Below, one piece after another: positions 34,287 through 43,934 of a DNA stretch of 64,000 nucleotides (position 1 is the first letter of the stretch; every line of letters begins with the position of its first letter). The notes under the pieces were generated by a model. It did no database searches, had not been told where the DNA came from, and saw only the letters and a program-made list of their open reading frames with translations. Both the position numbers and the translations under genes were made by a program. This DNA comes from Duganella aquatilis (GTDB lineage: Bacteria; Pseudomonadota; Gammaproteobacteria; Burkholderiales; Burkholderiaceae_D). The stretch is from NCBI RefSeq assembly GCF_009674565.1, contig NZ_WKJL01000028.1:1-64000 (forward strand), in the 5' to 3' direction.

Positions 34287-34718
34287 TTAAAGAACCACAT
34301 GACGCAAAATATAAACAGCAACAAAGCCAGCGAGCATGAAGGCGGCGGTGGCAACAAATGAGCGGGGCGAGCGGCGCGACAATCCACAAACTCCATGACC
34401 GCTAGTGCAGCCGGCGCCGTATCGGGTACCGATGCCAACCAGCAGACCAGAGCAAACTAATTGGATTGTGCTTGCTTGAATGTGAATCGTTGGCAGCGGT
34501 TCGTAAAGGCCGTAGACCAATGGAGCAATAACCAACCCAGCCAGAAATGCTATCCGCCAGCCGATGTCTCTGCGAACTGGTCTCAATAGACCACCGAGAA
34601 TCCCGCTAATGCCGGCAACTCGACCATTGAACAAGATAAGTAGTGCGACCGATACGCCGATTAATAGACCGCCAGCCAGCGCGGTCCATGGCGTGAAATG
34701 AGACCAGTCTATATACAA
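34287..34718 (-). CDS. YeeE/YedE-family sulfur transporter, N-terminal-type half
   Basis: 143 residues from TTG at 34718, six bases after AAGGAG; no ATG is suitably placed. Membrane helices with GRVAGISGILGGLLR and the Cys-rich loop GAGCTSGHGVCGLSRRSPRS typical of YeeE/YedE. 16 bases before the second half. Operon order on the minus strand: DUF442, SDR, YeeE half 1, YeeE half 2. Confidence 0.86.
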   Translation of the reverse strand: MYIDWSHFTPWTALAGGLLIGVSVALLILFNGRVAGISGILGGLLRPVRRDIGWRIAFLAGLVIAPLVYGLYEPLPTIHIQASTIQLVCSGLLVGIGTRYGAGCTSGHGVCGLSRRSPRSFVATAAFMLAGFVAVYILRHVVL

Positions 34719-34753
34719 TATAGGCTCCTTTATGAGTTGTACATGAGCAGCGC

Positions 34754-35566
34754 TCACAGCTTTTTCAGATTCAGTCCTTTGCGGATCGCAGAGTCGACCG
34801 GCCCTGCGGGCATGAAGCGACGCAGCTTGCTTAGCAAAGAGGCTTGTCCCTTCGGTGTCCGGCGCATCTTCCACGGACCAAGAGCTGCTTCTACGATAGC
34901 AACTGCTACCGAGTCTGGTGCCGGTGCGTTGTTCACGTGATTGGCGACTGCGTCAGAAGCGGCCCGCCGCTCTTCGTCGTAATCGCTTATTTTGGAAGCT
35001 GCTTTTGGCGCGTTAAGGTCCAAGTTGGTGCGGGTGTAGTATGGCTCGACCAATATCACCCGCACACCAAACTGGCGCACTTCGTGATCCAGGCTCTCCG
35101 AGAGCCCCTCAACGGCATGCTTAGATGCCGAATACAAACCCATATATGGCGCGGGTAAAAATCCCAATACGGAGCTGAGATTTATAATTTTTCCGCTTCC
35201 TTGCTGGCGCATTTGAGGAAGCACGGCTTGCGTTGTGCGCAATACACCAAACACATTTACGTCAAACATCGACTGGGCTTCAGACACCGAAGTTTCCTCT
35301 ACTGCGCCGACGAGCGACACCCCCGCATTATTTACGAGCACATCAATGCGCCGGGCAAGTTTAACGATCTTCTGCATCGCCTGAGTCACGGACTCGGTGT
35401 CGCGAACATCCATTTCTATTAGTGTGACTCCTGGCAGCGGATCGACGCGTTCAATAGCGCGCACTGTGCCGTAAACCTCACAGCCACTTTCAGCAAATTG
35501 TTGTGCCGTAGCGCGGCCAATACCGGACGAAACGCCGGTCACTACAACGACTAAAGACTTGGACAT
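34754..35566 (-). CDS. Short-chain dehydrogenase/reductase
   Basis: 270 residues. TGVSSGIGRATAQQF at the N-terminus, NNAGVSLVGAVE, catalytic YSASKHAVEGLSESL. It resembles SDRs of the oxidoreductase type with a C-terminal extension. 11 bases after the DUF442 gene and 35 before the YeeE half, so part of the sulfur operon by position. Substrate unknown. Confidence 0.87.
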   Translation of the reverse strand: MSKSLVVVVTGVSSGIGRATAQQFAESGCEVYGTVRAIERVDPLPGVTLIEMDVRDTESVTQAMQKIVKLARRIDVLVNNAGVSLVGAVEETSVSEAQSMFDVNVFGVLRTTQAVLPQMRQQGSGKIINLSSVLGFLPAPYMGLYSASKHAVEGLSESLDHEVRQFGVRVILVEPYYTRTNLDLNAPKAASKISDYDEERRAASDAVANHVNNAPAPDSVAVAIVEAALGPWKMRRTPKGQASLLSKLRRFMPAGPVDSAIRKGLNLKKL

Positions 35567-35577
35567 GGTGATTCCCC

Positions 35578-36027
35578 TTATTGAGCAGAATTGGAATGCT
35601 TGTGGTTCGCTGTGACATCACGAATAAAGCTGAGAAACTCTGGTGACTGGCTGACGTCAGTCCCCATAGTCTGAATGGCTTGCAGAGTCGCCAAGTACGA
35701 CCACTCGTGTTCTCTAGCCTGGTGCAAGGCCCACATAACGGATGCGCGCGCGCCACTTGCACAGTGCAGCAAGTACGGCCCGGAATCCTGTTGCAGTTGA
35801 TTTTGGAGTTGATCGAGCGACAAGGTTGAGAGCGCGTGTTTATCGACAGCGATATTCACGTACTGCATGCCCGCTGCCATCACCACCTCGCGATTGGTGT
35901 CCCCTGTCTCGGCAGGCATACGGAAGTCAATCACGGTGCGCACGCCTTGCTCTTTGAGAACAGCTAAGTCGCGATGATCCGGCTGCGCACCGACGTGCAC
36001 TTTATTGGTTAACTGAAATGTCTTCAT
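35578..36027 (-). CDS. Free-standing DUF442 sulfur transferase
   Basis: 149 residues from MKTFQLTNKVHVGAQPDHRD; AAAGGTG lies upstream. The phosphatase-like loop is YLLHCASGARASVMW with the active Cys. It is a paralogue of the DUF442 domain in the blh product, without the metallo-beta-lactamase half. First gene of the minus-strand sulfur operon, with two TetR-type operators directly upstream. Confidence 0.85.
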   Translation of the reverse strand: MKTFQLTNKVHVGAQPDHRDLAVLKEQGVRTVIDFRMPAETGDTNREVVMAAGMQYVNIAVDKHALSTLSLDQLQNQLQQDSGPYLLHCASGARASVMWALHQAREHEWSYLATLQAIQTMGTDVSQSPEFLSFIRDVTANHKHSNSAQ

Positions 36028-36044
36028 GGCTTCACCTTTGAATT

Positions 36045-36088
36045 TAGAGTTCAATCAGAATCTAAAAATAGATTATACTAAAACTCTA
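36045..36088. promoter_or_regulatory. Two TetR-type operators between sulfur operon and tetR
   Basis: Two 20-bp dyads of the form TAGAGTT-N6-AATCTA: 36045-36064 and, in reverse orientation, 36069-36088. They lie 18 bases before the DUF442 start and 38 before the tetR start, so the regulator probably controls both directions. Confidence 0.7.
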
Positions 36089-36126
36089 AGTGCGGCAAGA
36101 AAAATAGCAAAGTGGAGTGAAAAATC

Positions 36127-36723
36127 ATGAAAAAGTCAAAGATCGAGACGTTGGATACTCGTAGGCGAATAGTGAGGACCGCTACGAGGATGTTTTTGGC
36201 AAATGGGCTGGCCGAGACAGGCATCGCCAGCATCATGTCGGCGGTGGGATTGACTCAAGGAGGCTTCTATCGCCACTTCAAATCCAAAGAACATTTGATT
36301 GCCGAAGCAAACATCGCTGCAAATGATCGGATGTTTGACTATTTCAGTGCTGCGGTAGACGGCAAGAACCCGTCAGAGGCGCTTGACCTTGTCGTCGCGC
36401 TCTATCTTGACCAGGTCGGCAGTACAGGCGCAGAGGACATGTGTCCACTACCAAACTTGGGAAGTGAACTGCGCCGGTCCGACAAGCTGGTTCGAGACGC
36501 GGCAATGACAGGTTATCAGCGTCTGGTGGAATTTTTTGCCGCACTGGCCATCGAGCTTGGTGCTGCAGAGCCATCGAAGCTGGCTGAAGCCATCGTCGCT
36601 ACGATGGTTGGGGCCGTAATGTTAGCAAAACTGGCGGTAACCCCCGAAGCTGCTCGGGTCATTCTTGGCAACGCCAGGCGCACGGTGCAACTCATGGTGC
36701 CGACCAGGCTTAAAGAGGAGTAG
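36127..36723 (+). CDS. TetR-family regulator (copy 1)
   Basis: 198 residues. N-terminal helix-turn-helix TRRRIVRTATRMFLANGLAE and AVGLTQGGFYRHFKSKEHLI. It is paralogous to the TetR at 43277-43909. Dyads before its own gene, before the efflux operon (36755-36798), facing the sulfur operon and before the second tetR share one consensus, so these genes look like one regulon. Confidence 0.9.
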   Translation: MKKSKIETLDTRRRIVRTATRMFLANGLAETGIASIMSAVGLTQGGFYRHFKSKEHLIAEANIAANDRMFDYFSAAVDGKNPSEALDLVVALYLDQVGSTGAEDMCPLPNLGSELRRSDKLVRDAAMTGYQRLVEFFAALAIELGAAEPSKLAEAIVATMVGAVMLAKLAVTPEAARVILGNARRTVQLMVPTRLKEE

Positions 36724-36754
36724 GCATATGGACAGAAAAAAGACTTGAAATTTA

Positions 36755-36798
36755 TAGAGTTCAGATGTACTCTAAATTTAGTGGTTATATGAACTCTA
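36755..36798. promoter_or_regulatory. Two TetR-type operators before the efflux operon
   Basis: TAGAGTTCAGATGTACTCTA at 36755-36774 and a weaker copy, TAGTGGTTATATGAACTCTA, at 36779-36798, 20 bases before the start of the membrane-fusion gene. Confidence 0.68.
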
Positions 36799-36818
36799 AT
36801 TCAATTTTCAGGAAAATT

Positions 36819-37907
36819 ATGAAAACGACATTTTCACCTCCTCGCATCTTCGGCGCGGCGCTCCTGTTGGGCCTTGCCGCATGCAGCCATCCTGAGCAAC
36901 CACAGGCGAGCCCGCCCAAGGTTGCTTGGTTCACCGCGCAAGCGGCCAATGCCGGTGGTGCCAATTTCACTGGTGTAGTCCATGCCCGCACGGAAAGCAA
37001 TCTTGGGTTCCGGGTAAACGGAAAGATCGTGGAACGTCTGGTAGATCCTGGGCAAGTTGTGCACAAGGGACAGCCGTTAATGCGCATCGACGCCGTCGAT
37101 TACGATCTGGCATTGGCCGCGGCACGTTCTGCTGTCGATGCCGCCCAAGCACGCCAAGTTCAGGCCGTGGCGGAGGAAGCGCGACTACGTAATTTGTTGA
37201 ACAATGGGGCCATCTCAACCCAAGCATACGAGCAATCCAAAGCAGCCGCAGACACCGCGATCGCCCAGACTAAGGCAGAAACCGCAAGGGCGCGAGAAAC
37301 GGAACATCAACGTGACTATGCGGTGCTGGTCGCGGACATGGATGGTGTCGTTCTGGACGTCCCTGCGGATGTCGGCCAAGTGGTAGGCGCCGGCCAAGCT
37401 GTCGTGAAGCTCGCGCGCCAAGGTGCGCGCGAAGCGCTGATTTATCTGCCCGAGCAGGAACTGGCGCTGGCCAAGCGCCCAGCAAGCGCCACGCTTTATA
37501 GCGATCCCGGCAAACCGGTTTCGGCCACACTGCGCGAACTAGCGGCCGTTGCTGACCCACAAACCCGCACCTTTCTGGCACGTTACACACTAGGTGGCAG
37601 TGCCAGCCAGGCGCCATTAGGCGCCACCGTTACAGTACGCATTGATGGCGCCGCATCTGCGGACATTGTGGTCCCGATCAGCGCGCTGACCGACCAGGGA
37701 CATGGCCCCGGTGTGTGGGTCATCGACAGCAAAACCTCCACCATTACGCTACGTCCGGTGCAAGTGTCGCAACTGGGTGAAGAGCAGGCTTATCTATCAC
37801 AGGGCCTGATGGCTGGTGAGCGGGCGGTGGCAGTCGGAGGCCATCTCCTCAAGACAGGCCAAAAGGTACAGTTGCTGGTTGAAACCAAGAATGGGAGCGG
37901 CTCATGA
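36819..37907 (+). CDS. RND efflux membrane-fusion lipoprotein (HlyD/AcrA family)
   Basis: 362 residues from MKTTFSPPRIFGAALLLG with lipobox LAACS. Biotinyl-lipoyl-like region around GFRVNGKIVERLVDPGQVVH, a coiled hairpin (about 100-170, AARSAVDAAQARQVQAVAEE) and a beta-barrel. Periplasmic adaptor linking the RND pump to the outer-membrane channel. Overlaps the RND start by 4 nt. Confidence 0.92.
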   Translation: MKTTFSPPRIFGAALLLGLAACSHPEQPQASPPKVAWFTAQAANAGGANFTGVVHARTESNLGFRVNGKIVERLVDPGQVVHKGQPLMRIDAVDYDLALAAARSAVDAAQARQVQAVAEEARLRNLLNNGAISTQAYEQSKAAADTAIAQTKAETARARETEHQRDYAVLVADMDGVVLDVPADVGQVVGAGQAVVKLARQGAREALIYLPEQELALAKRPASATLYSDPGKPVSATLRELAAVADPQTRTFLARYTLGGSASQAPLGATVTVRIDGAASADIVVPISALTDQGHGPGVWVIDSKTSTITLRPVQVSQLGEEQAYLSQGLMAGERAVAVGGHLLKTGQKVQLLVETKNGSGS

Positions 37908-40900
37908 GCGGATTTAATCTCTCCGCGTTCGGGGTGCGCGAACGCGCTATCACGCTGTTCATGATCGTCGCCATCAGTGTGGCCGGCATCTTTGCTTTCT
38001 TCCGTTTAGGGCGTGCAGAGGACCCGAGCTTTGTGGTCAAAGTCATGACTGTCGCAGCTAGCTGGCCCGGTGCGACCGCACAGGAGATGCAGACGCAAGT
38101 TGCTGACCGATTGGAAAAGAGGTTGCAGGAATTGGAAGCCTACGACCGTGTGGAAACAATCTCACGTCCCGGCCTCGTTACCATGAAGTTGTATCTAAAA
38201 GATGATACACGCCCCAAGATGGTGGAAGAACAGTTCTACCAGGTCCGTAAAAAGCTGGGTGATGAGGTTGCCTATCTACCGCACGGGGTCAACGGGCCAT
38301 TCATTAACGACGAGTACTCGGACATCTATTTCTCGCTTTTCTCACTGTCCGCAAACAAGCTCCCGCACCGCGAGCTGGTACTAAAAGCGGAAGATATCCG
38401 CCAACGCCTGCTGCGTGTGCCAGGAGTGCAGAAAGTGAACATTCTGGGCGAGCAGCAGCAAAGGATTTTCGTCGAGATTTCGCACGAACGCCTTGCTACC
38501 CTCGGCATTAAAGCACAGGCCATCATCGATGCGCTTGGTAAGCAAAATAACGTGACCTCGGCAGGCTTTGTGGAGACCGCGGGGCCGCGCGTGCAGCTGC
38601 GTCTGGATGGTGCCATCGACAGCTTGGACGCTGTCAGGGCCATCCCCGTGGTTGGGGTTGATCGCACGTTGAAATTGGGAGATATCGCTACCGTGCGACG
38701 CGGTTATGAGGACCCCGCCAGCTTCACCATACGCACGCAAGGTGAACCATCGCTGGTACTGGGCGTGGTAATGAAGCACGGATACAACGGTTTACAGCTG
38801 GGTCATGATCTGGGCGGCATGCAAGCGGCGCTGCGCTCCGAACTGGCGACCGGCATTGAACTGAACCAAGTCGCCGACCAGTCACAGGCTATCAAAGCTG
38901 CCATCAACGAGTTCATGATTAAGTTCGTGGTCGCTCTGGCGGTAGTGATCGCCGTCAGCCTTGTAACGCTGGGCTGGCGCGTCGGTATTGTCGTTGCGGC
39001 GGCTGTTCCGCTGACACTGGGGGCAGTGTTTGTCATCATGTTGGTGACCGGGCGTGATTTCGATCGCATCACGCTTGGTGCACTGATCCTGTCGCTTGGC
39101 TTACTGGTGGACGATGCGATTATTGCCATTGAAATGATGGTCGTGAAGATGGAGGAGGGGCTCACCCGTGTAGCGTCCGCTACCTACGCATGGACTGCCA
39201 CTGCAGCGCCGATGTTGTCGGGCACGCTACTGACCATCATCGGCTTTCTCCCAGTTGGCTTCGCGCGCTCCACTGCTGGCGAGTACGCTGGGAATATCTT
39301 CTGGGTCGTGGCCTTCGCACTGATTACATCGTGGGTCGTAGCGGTCCTGTTCATTCCCTATATGGGCGTCAAGATGCTGCCCGATATTCCGGCCAAAGCT
39401 GGCGGCCACGATGCCATCTACAATACCTCCAACTATCAGCGCTTGCGCACGCTGGTACGCTGGTGCGTCGATCATAAATGGGTTACTGCATCGATCACAG
39501 TTGGCATATTCCTGTTGGCGGTTGTTGGCATGGGCGGTGTGCAGAAGCAGTTCTTCCCGAATTCAGAACGCCCTGAGTTAACGCTGGAAGTTAATCTTCC
39601 GCCTGGAAGCTCGTACAGCGCAACTGACGCCGCCGTGCGCCAAATCGAGACTGCTTTACGTAAAGAGCCGGAAGCGCAAATTGTGTCGAGCTATGTGGGC
39701 CAGGGAACGCCACGGTTTTTCCTGTCGGTGAACCCAGAATTGCCCAACCCAGCATTTGCGCAGATGATTGTCCTGACAGCCGGCCCCCATGAGCGTGACA
39801 TTCTCAAGGAGAAAATCCGCGCGATGATTGCCGACGGACGTTTCCCACAAGCCCGCGTGCGGGTCAGCCAATTTCTGTTTGGACCTCCAGTGCCTTATCC
39901 CGTGCTGTTCCGCGTGGTTGGTCCAGACCTGAACCAGGTTCGTCAGATTGCAGAGCAAGTGCGCACGGTCATGGCGAAAAACCCGAATATGCGCGATGTA
40001 CACCTAGACTGGGGGAATATGACTCCGTCGCTGCACCTTGCATTGGACCAGGAGCGTTTGCGTCAAGTAGGCCTGTCGCCTCGCGACGCTGCCAACCAGT
40101 TGCAGGCCATGTTGAACGGTATTCCTGCAACGCAGGTGCGCGAAGGCTTGCGCACTGTGGATGTGTTGCTCCGTAGCCCGCACGCGGAGCGCACCAATCT
40201 GGCCGATATCCACAACCTCACGTTGACCACCGACAGTGGTGCCACCATCCCGTTGTCGCAGGTGGCACATCTGGAAACCAGCACAGAAGATGAGGTCTTG
40301 AAACGCTATAACCGCGAAACCTATATCGCTGTTCAGGGCGATATCAAGGACGGTACCCAGCCTCCGGACGTGACAAAGGAAATTCTGCCTACGTTGGAGA
40401 CAATCAAGACCGGCCTGCCAGCAGGTTATCGCATTGATACCGGTGGTGCGGTCGAGGAAAGTGCCAAGGCCGACGCGGCGCTGGCCAAACTTTTCCCACT
40501 GATGATTATTCTCATGCTGACCGTGATCATGATTCAGGTACGTTCCTTCGCCACTATGTGGATGGTGTTTGCCACAGCGCCGCTGGGTCTCGTAGGCGCA
40601 GTACCGACCTTGCTACTGTTCCACCAGCCGTTTGGCTTTAACGCGATCCTGGGCCTGATCGGATTGGCTGGAATATTGATGCGCAATACGCTCATCCTCG
40701 TGGACCAGATCCAGCATGACCTGCACGCTGGTCTCACTCCATACGAGGCGGTAATCGAATCGACTGTGCGCCGTTCACGGCCCGTGATTCTAACCGCTGC
40801 TGCCGCCATGCTAGCTTTCATTCCGCTGACTCACTCTAGTTTCTGGGGGCCGCTAGCGTATGTGTTGATTGGTGGCGTTGGCGTGGGTACGGTCCTGACT

Positions 40901-40993
40901 CTGCTGTTCCTTCCCGCGCTGTATTCGCTGTGGTTCAAGGTAAGTAAACACCCCGCTCCGGCGGCTGAGGTTATCGACATGGAGGCAGCATGA
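37904..40993 (+). CDS. RND-family efflux permease (hydrophobe/amphiphile type)
   Basis: 1029 residues, the usual RND length. Twelve-helix plan with two large periplasmic loops. Proton-relay acidic pair in LGLLVDDAIIAIEMMVVKMEEG (TM4). Loop sequence SWPGATAQEMQTQVADRLEK is typical of the TriC/AcrB-like HAE1 branch rather than metal pumps. Drug or lipophilic substrate likely; the exact substrate cannot be read from sequence. Confidence 0.94.
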   Translation: MSGFNLSAFGVRERAITLFMIVAISVAGIFAFFRLGRAEDPSFVVKVMTVAASWPGATAQEMQTQVADRLEKRLQELEAYDRVETISRPGLVTMKLYLKDDTRPKMVEEQFYQVRKKLGDEVAYLPHGVNGPFINDEYSDIYFSLFSLSANKLPHRELVLKAEDIRQRLLRVPGVQKVNILGEQQQRIFVEISHERLATLGIKAQAIIDALGKQNNVTSAGFVETAGPRVQLRLDGAIDSLDAVRAIPVVGVDRTLKLGDIATVRRGYEDPASFTIRTQGEPSLVLGVVMKHGYNGLQLGHDLGGMQAALRSELATGIELNQVADQSQAIKAAINEFMIKFVVALAVVIAVSLVTLGWRVGIVVAAAVPLTLGAVFVIMLVTGRDFDRITLGALILSLGLLVDDAIIAIEMMVVKMEEGLTRVASATYAWTATAAPMLSGTLLTIIGFLPVGFARSTAGEYAGNIFWVVAFALITSWVVAVLFIPYMGVKMLPDIPAKAGGHDAIYNTSNYQRLRTLVRWCVDHKWVTASITVGIFLLAVVGMGGVQKQFFPNSERPELTLEVNLPPGSSYSATDAAVRQIETALRKEPEAQIVSSYVGQGTPRFFLSVNPELPNPAFAQMIVLTAGPHERDILKEKIRAMIADGRFPQARVRVSQFLFGPPVPYPVLFRVVGPDLNQVRQIAEQVRTVMAKNPNMRDVHLDWGNMTPSLHLALDQERLRQVGLSPRDAANQLQAMLNGIPATQVREGLRTVDVLLRSPHAERTNLADIHNLTLTTDSGATIPLSQVAHLETSTEDEVLKRYNRETYIAVQGDIKDGTQPPDVTKEILPTLETIKTGLPAGYRIDTGGAVEESAKADAALAKLFPLMIILMLTVIMIQVRSFATMWMVFATAPLGLVGAVPTLLLFHQPFGFNAILGLIGLAGILMRNTLILVDQIQHDLHAGLTPYEAVIESTVRRSRPVILTAAAAMLAFIPLTHSSFWGPLAYVLIGGVGVGTVLTLLFLPALYSLWFKVSKHPAPAAEVIDMEAA

Positions 40994-42417
40994 CCATCAT
41001 TCAAAAAATAAGCCGTAGCTCGGTACTGATTGCCATGTTGTTGGCAGGTTGCTCTCTCGCGCCAACCTATGAACGCCCAATCTCGCCAGTAGCCGAGGCC
41101 TGGCCAGCTGCGGTCGCAATGCAAAAAAAGGAGGAAGGCACAGCCCCTCACGATCTGCCTTGGCAGGATTTTTTCAAGGATGAACAGCTGAAGCAGCTGA
41201 TCGGTGTGGCATTGGAACGTAATCGTGACCTGCGCGTGGCGACGCTGAATATCGAGCGCACCCGCTCCCTGTATCAGGTCCAGTCTGCCGATCGACTTCC
41301 GAACATCAACCTAGGCTTGAGCGGTTCACGGCAACAGGTCCCCGACTTGGTAGCTCCTGGTGGCCACGGTGGTACGTTCACCAGTTACACCGCAGGTTTG
41401 GGCTTAAGCGCGTTTGAACTGGACTTATTCGGGCGAGTACGCAATCTGTCCGGCGCGGCGCTGGAACGCTTCGCCGCCACCCAGGAAGGTCAGCGCGCAG
41501 CGCAAATCAGCTTGGTAGCACAGGTAGCCTACAGCTATGAAGCCGTACTGGCAGACGAGCATCTACTTGCGTTGAGCCGACAGACGCTGAGCAGCCGTGA
41601 CGCCTCACATCAACGCCAGATCGAACTGCGTGCATCCGGCGCCACTTCGGATTATGACCTACGTCAATCCGAATCGTTGCTGGCGGCCGCGAAGGTCGCA
41701 GTGCTGCAGGCGCAACGTCAGCGTGCCCTGGATGAGAACGCGCTGGTGGTGTTGATAGGTGGCGCGGTGCCAGCCGCATTGCTGCCTGATGTAAATAAGA
41801 CTTGGGACAGCGAGGCCATTTCGGCTTTGCCGGCCGGGCTACCATCCGACTTACTGAACTCACGTCCTGACATCCGCCAGCAGGAAGCGTTGTTACGGGC
41901 AGCTAATGCAAATATCGGTGCCGCTCGCGCTGCCTTTTTCCCTCGCATCAGTTTGACAAGTGCTTTTGGCTCTTCCAGCAATGAGCTGAGTGGCTTGTTT
42001 GATTCAGGAAGTCGCGCCTGGAGCTTTCAACCATTGATCTCCTTGCCGATATTTGATGGTGGCCGCAATAGCGCCAATCTAGGTGTCGCTTTGGCTGACC
42101 GCGATATCGCGGTGGCACAGTATGAAAAGACTGTACAAATCGCGTTCCGGGAGGTAGCTGACGCATTAGCGGGGCACGCAACCCTATATGATGAACTACG
42201 TGCTGTCAAAGCCCAAGAGCATGCGGAGCATGTGCGTCACGATTTGGCAAAGCTGCGTTATGAAAGCGGTGAAGCGAGCTATCTCGAATATCTTGACGCT
42301 CAGCGAACTTTATTTGCGGCCCAGCAGCAAACAATACGTACTAGCCTAACTGAACTACAGAATCGTATTACCTTGTACAAATCATTGGGGGGCGGTTGGA
42401 GTACACCGCCACAATAA
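40990..42417 (+). CDS. Outer-membrane efflux channel lipoprotein (NodT/OprM family)
   Basis: 475 residues, lipobox LLAGCS, two repeats of the outer-membrane efflux protein domain. FELDLFGRVRNLSGAALERF and LLNSRPDIRQQEALLRAANA are family hallmarks. ATGA overlap with the RND gene completes a full tripartite pump. Confidence 0.93.
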   Translation: MTIIQKISRSSVLIAMLLAGCSLAPTYERPISPVAEAWPAAVAMQKKEEGTAPHDLPWQDFFKDEQLKQLIGVALERNRDLRVATLNIERTRSLYQVQSADRLPNINLGLSGSRQQVPDLVAPGGHGGTFTSYTAGLGLSAFELDLFGRVRNLSGAALERFAATQEGQRAAQISLVAQVAYSYEAVLADEHLLALSRQTLSSRDASHQRQIELRASGATSDYDLRQSESLLAAAKVAVLQAQRQRALDENALVVLIGGAVPAALLPDVNKTWDSEAISALPAGLPSDLLNSRPDIRQQEALLRAANANIGAARAAFFPRISLTSAFGSSSNELSGLFDSGSRAWSFQPLISLPIFDGGRNSANLGVALADRDIAVAQYEKTVQIAFREVADALAGHATLYDELRAVKAQEHAEHVRHDLAKLRYESGEASYLEYLDAQRTLFAAQQQTIRTSLTELQNRITLYKSLGGGWSTPPQ

Positions 42418-42495
42418 TAGGGTTGAAGAAGCCGGGTCACTATCTTGCCCATGGTGGCCCAGCTTCGAACGCATCTAGTTGTGAGGAGGGATGTC

Positions 42496-43272
42496 ATGAA
42501 ATTCTCGCGCCGCTGTTCACTCATTTTGTTCTTACTGTTACCGGATTTAGCGGACGCAGCCGGTCCGACAGAGCGAGTTGAGCGTACTATCGTCATGTCG
42601 ACGTTGGCACCAATGTCGATGGGAAAGCCACTCTCTTTGAACGCGCAGATTTATTCTGAAGCTTTTCATCGCCTTGGCTACCGTTTGGTCGTGATGCCGT
42701 TGCCGCCGCTGCGAGCCACTATGTTGATAGAGTTAGGCCTGATTGATGGAGAGCTGGAGCGCAGCACTGAATATGGCATCGCTCATCCCAGTCTATTGCG
42801 TATCGACGAGGTGTCTCAATTTCGGACTTTGGCCGCGTATGTTCGAGATGGCAGTATCAAGACGTTCGGCTGGAGTTCGTTCAATTCTTCAGGGCATCGT
42901 TTTGAATACAGAATGGGCATCCATGTTGCCGAAGCGGGTATGGCAAACCTCGTTCCAAATGGACAGGTGTCGACGATAAATAACACCACGCAGGGCTTGC
43001 GGAAATTGGCTTTAGGGCGCACAGATGTCTACATCGATTTCGACGAGCGCGTAAGCTTGGAAATGAAGACAAACCCGCTGTTGCAAGATCAACGCATCTA
43101 CAGATCGGGTACTGTGCAACGGGTCAGACTCCATGCATATCTGAACCAGAAAAACGCCGCTTTAGCACCACGTCTGGTGGAGGTGCTAAGTGCCATGAAA
43201 CGAGAGGGGGTTGTTGCAAATTATGAGCGGGCCGTAAAAAGCGAAACCAATTCCTACCTAGCTAGTAGGTAG
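42496..43272 (+). CDS. Periplasmic amino-acid-type solute-binding protein
   Basis: 258 residues from ATG at 42496, with GAGGAGG upstream, and a signal peptide ending near LADAAG. Pattern of SBP_bac_3-like proteins (SEAFHRLGYRLVVMPLPPLR; VNTTQGLRKLALGRTDVYID-like segment). No ABC permease or ATPase is nearby, so it may be a ligand sensor or a passenger of the efflux operon, which it follows by 78 bases. Confidence 0.75.
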   Translation: MKFSRRCSLILFLLLPDLADAAGPTERVERTIVMSTLAPMSMGKPLSLNAQIYSEAFHRLGYRLVVMPLPPLRATMLIELGLIDGELERSTEYGIAHPSLLRIDEVSQFRTLAAYVRDGSIKTFGWSSFNSSGHRFEYRMGIHVAEAGMANLVPNGQVSTINNTTQGLRKLALGRTDVYIDFDERVSLEMKTNPLLQDQRIYRSGTVQRVRLHAYLNQKNAALAPRLVEVLSAMKREGVVANYERAVKSETNSYLASR

Positions 43273-43276
43273 CAGC

Positions 43277-43909
43277 TCACGTTGTCGCTTTGTGACGATC
43301 ACGACCGCGAGTAGCACTCTCCAGTATCAAGTTCACCGTATTTTTTGCGTTATCCAGAATTGCCGACGACAGATCGGACTCCAAGGTTAGACGTGACAGG
43401 GATACCGCGCCGACGAGGACAGCTACAATCGCCTCTGCAATTCCCATGTAGTCTCCATAATCCAATCGAATTAAGTAAGCAGCAAACATCTTAACGAAGC
43501 GGTGATAGCCTTCCGTTACGACATTCTTGATTAGTTCGTCCGCATTACGAATTTCGCTGGACAAATTTGCCATAGGGCATAAAACACTCGATTCAGGATT
43601 TTGATGTTGGTGCAAATAGCAATGCACTATCAGATCGACAGCATCCCGAGGAGACTTGCCAACAGTGACGGAGTCAAAAGTGTTTAATATCAAATCGAAG
43701 GCCGCCGAGCTCGCCTCTGCGACGAGATGTTCTTTGGACTCGAAATGACGATAGAAGCCCCCTTGAGTGAGTCCCGCAGCAACCATCACGTCTGCGATTG
43801 CGGTTTCTGCGATACCGTTCTTTAGAAATAGACCAGATGCAGTTGCCAAAATTCGTCTACGAGTTTCAGCCGCTTCCGCATTTGACTTCCGCACATCTTT
43901 CTCCATCAA
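43277..43909 (-). CDS. TetR-family regulator (copy 2)
   Basis: 210 residues. ETRRRILATASGLFLKNGIA and AAGLTQGGFYRHFESKEHLV match copy 1 in the DNA-binding domain. The C-terminal region is also similar (FAAYLIRLDYGDYMGIAEAI versus FAALAIELGAAEPSKLAEAI). It converges on the solute-binding gene and has its own operator dyad at 43915-43934, so it is probably autoregulated or cross-regulated. Confidence 0.9.
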   Translation of the reverse strand: MMEKDVRKSNAEAAETRRRILATASGLFLKNGIAETAIADVMVAAGLTQGGFYRHFESKEHLVAEASSAAFDLILNTFDSVTVGKSPRDAVDLIVHCYLHQHQNPESSVLCPMANLSSEIRNADELIKNVVTEGYHRFVKMFAAYLIRLDYGDYMGIAEAIVAVLVGAVSLSRLTLESDLSSAILDNAKNTVNLILESATRGRDRHKATT

Positions 43910-43914
43910 TAAAT

Positions 43915-43934
43915 TAGAGTTTAATTATAATCCA
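43915..43934. promoter_or_regulatory. TetR-type operator before the second tetR
   Basis: TAGAGTTTAATTATAATCCA, matching the TAGAGTT-N6-AATCTA consensus of the operators at 36045-36088 at all but one position, 6 bases before the start codon. Confidence 0.62.
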
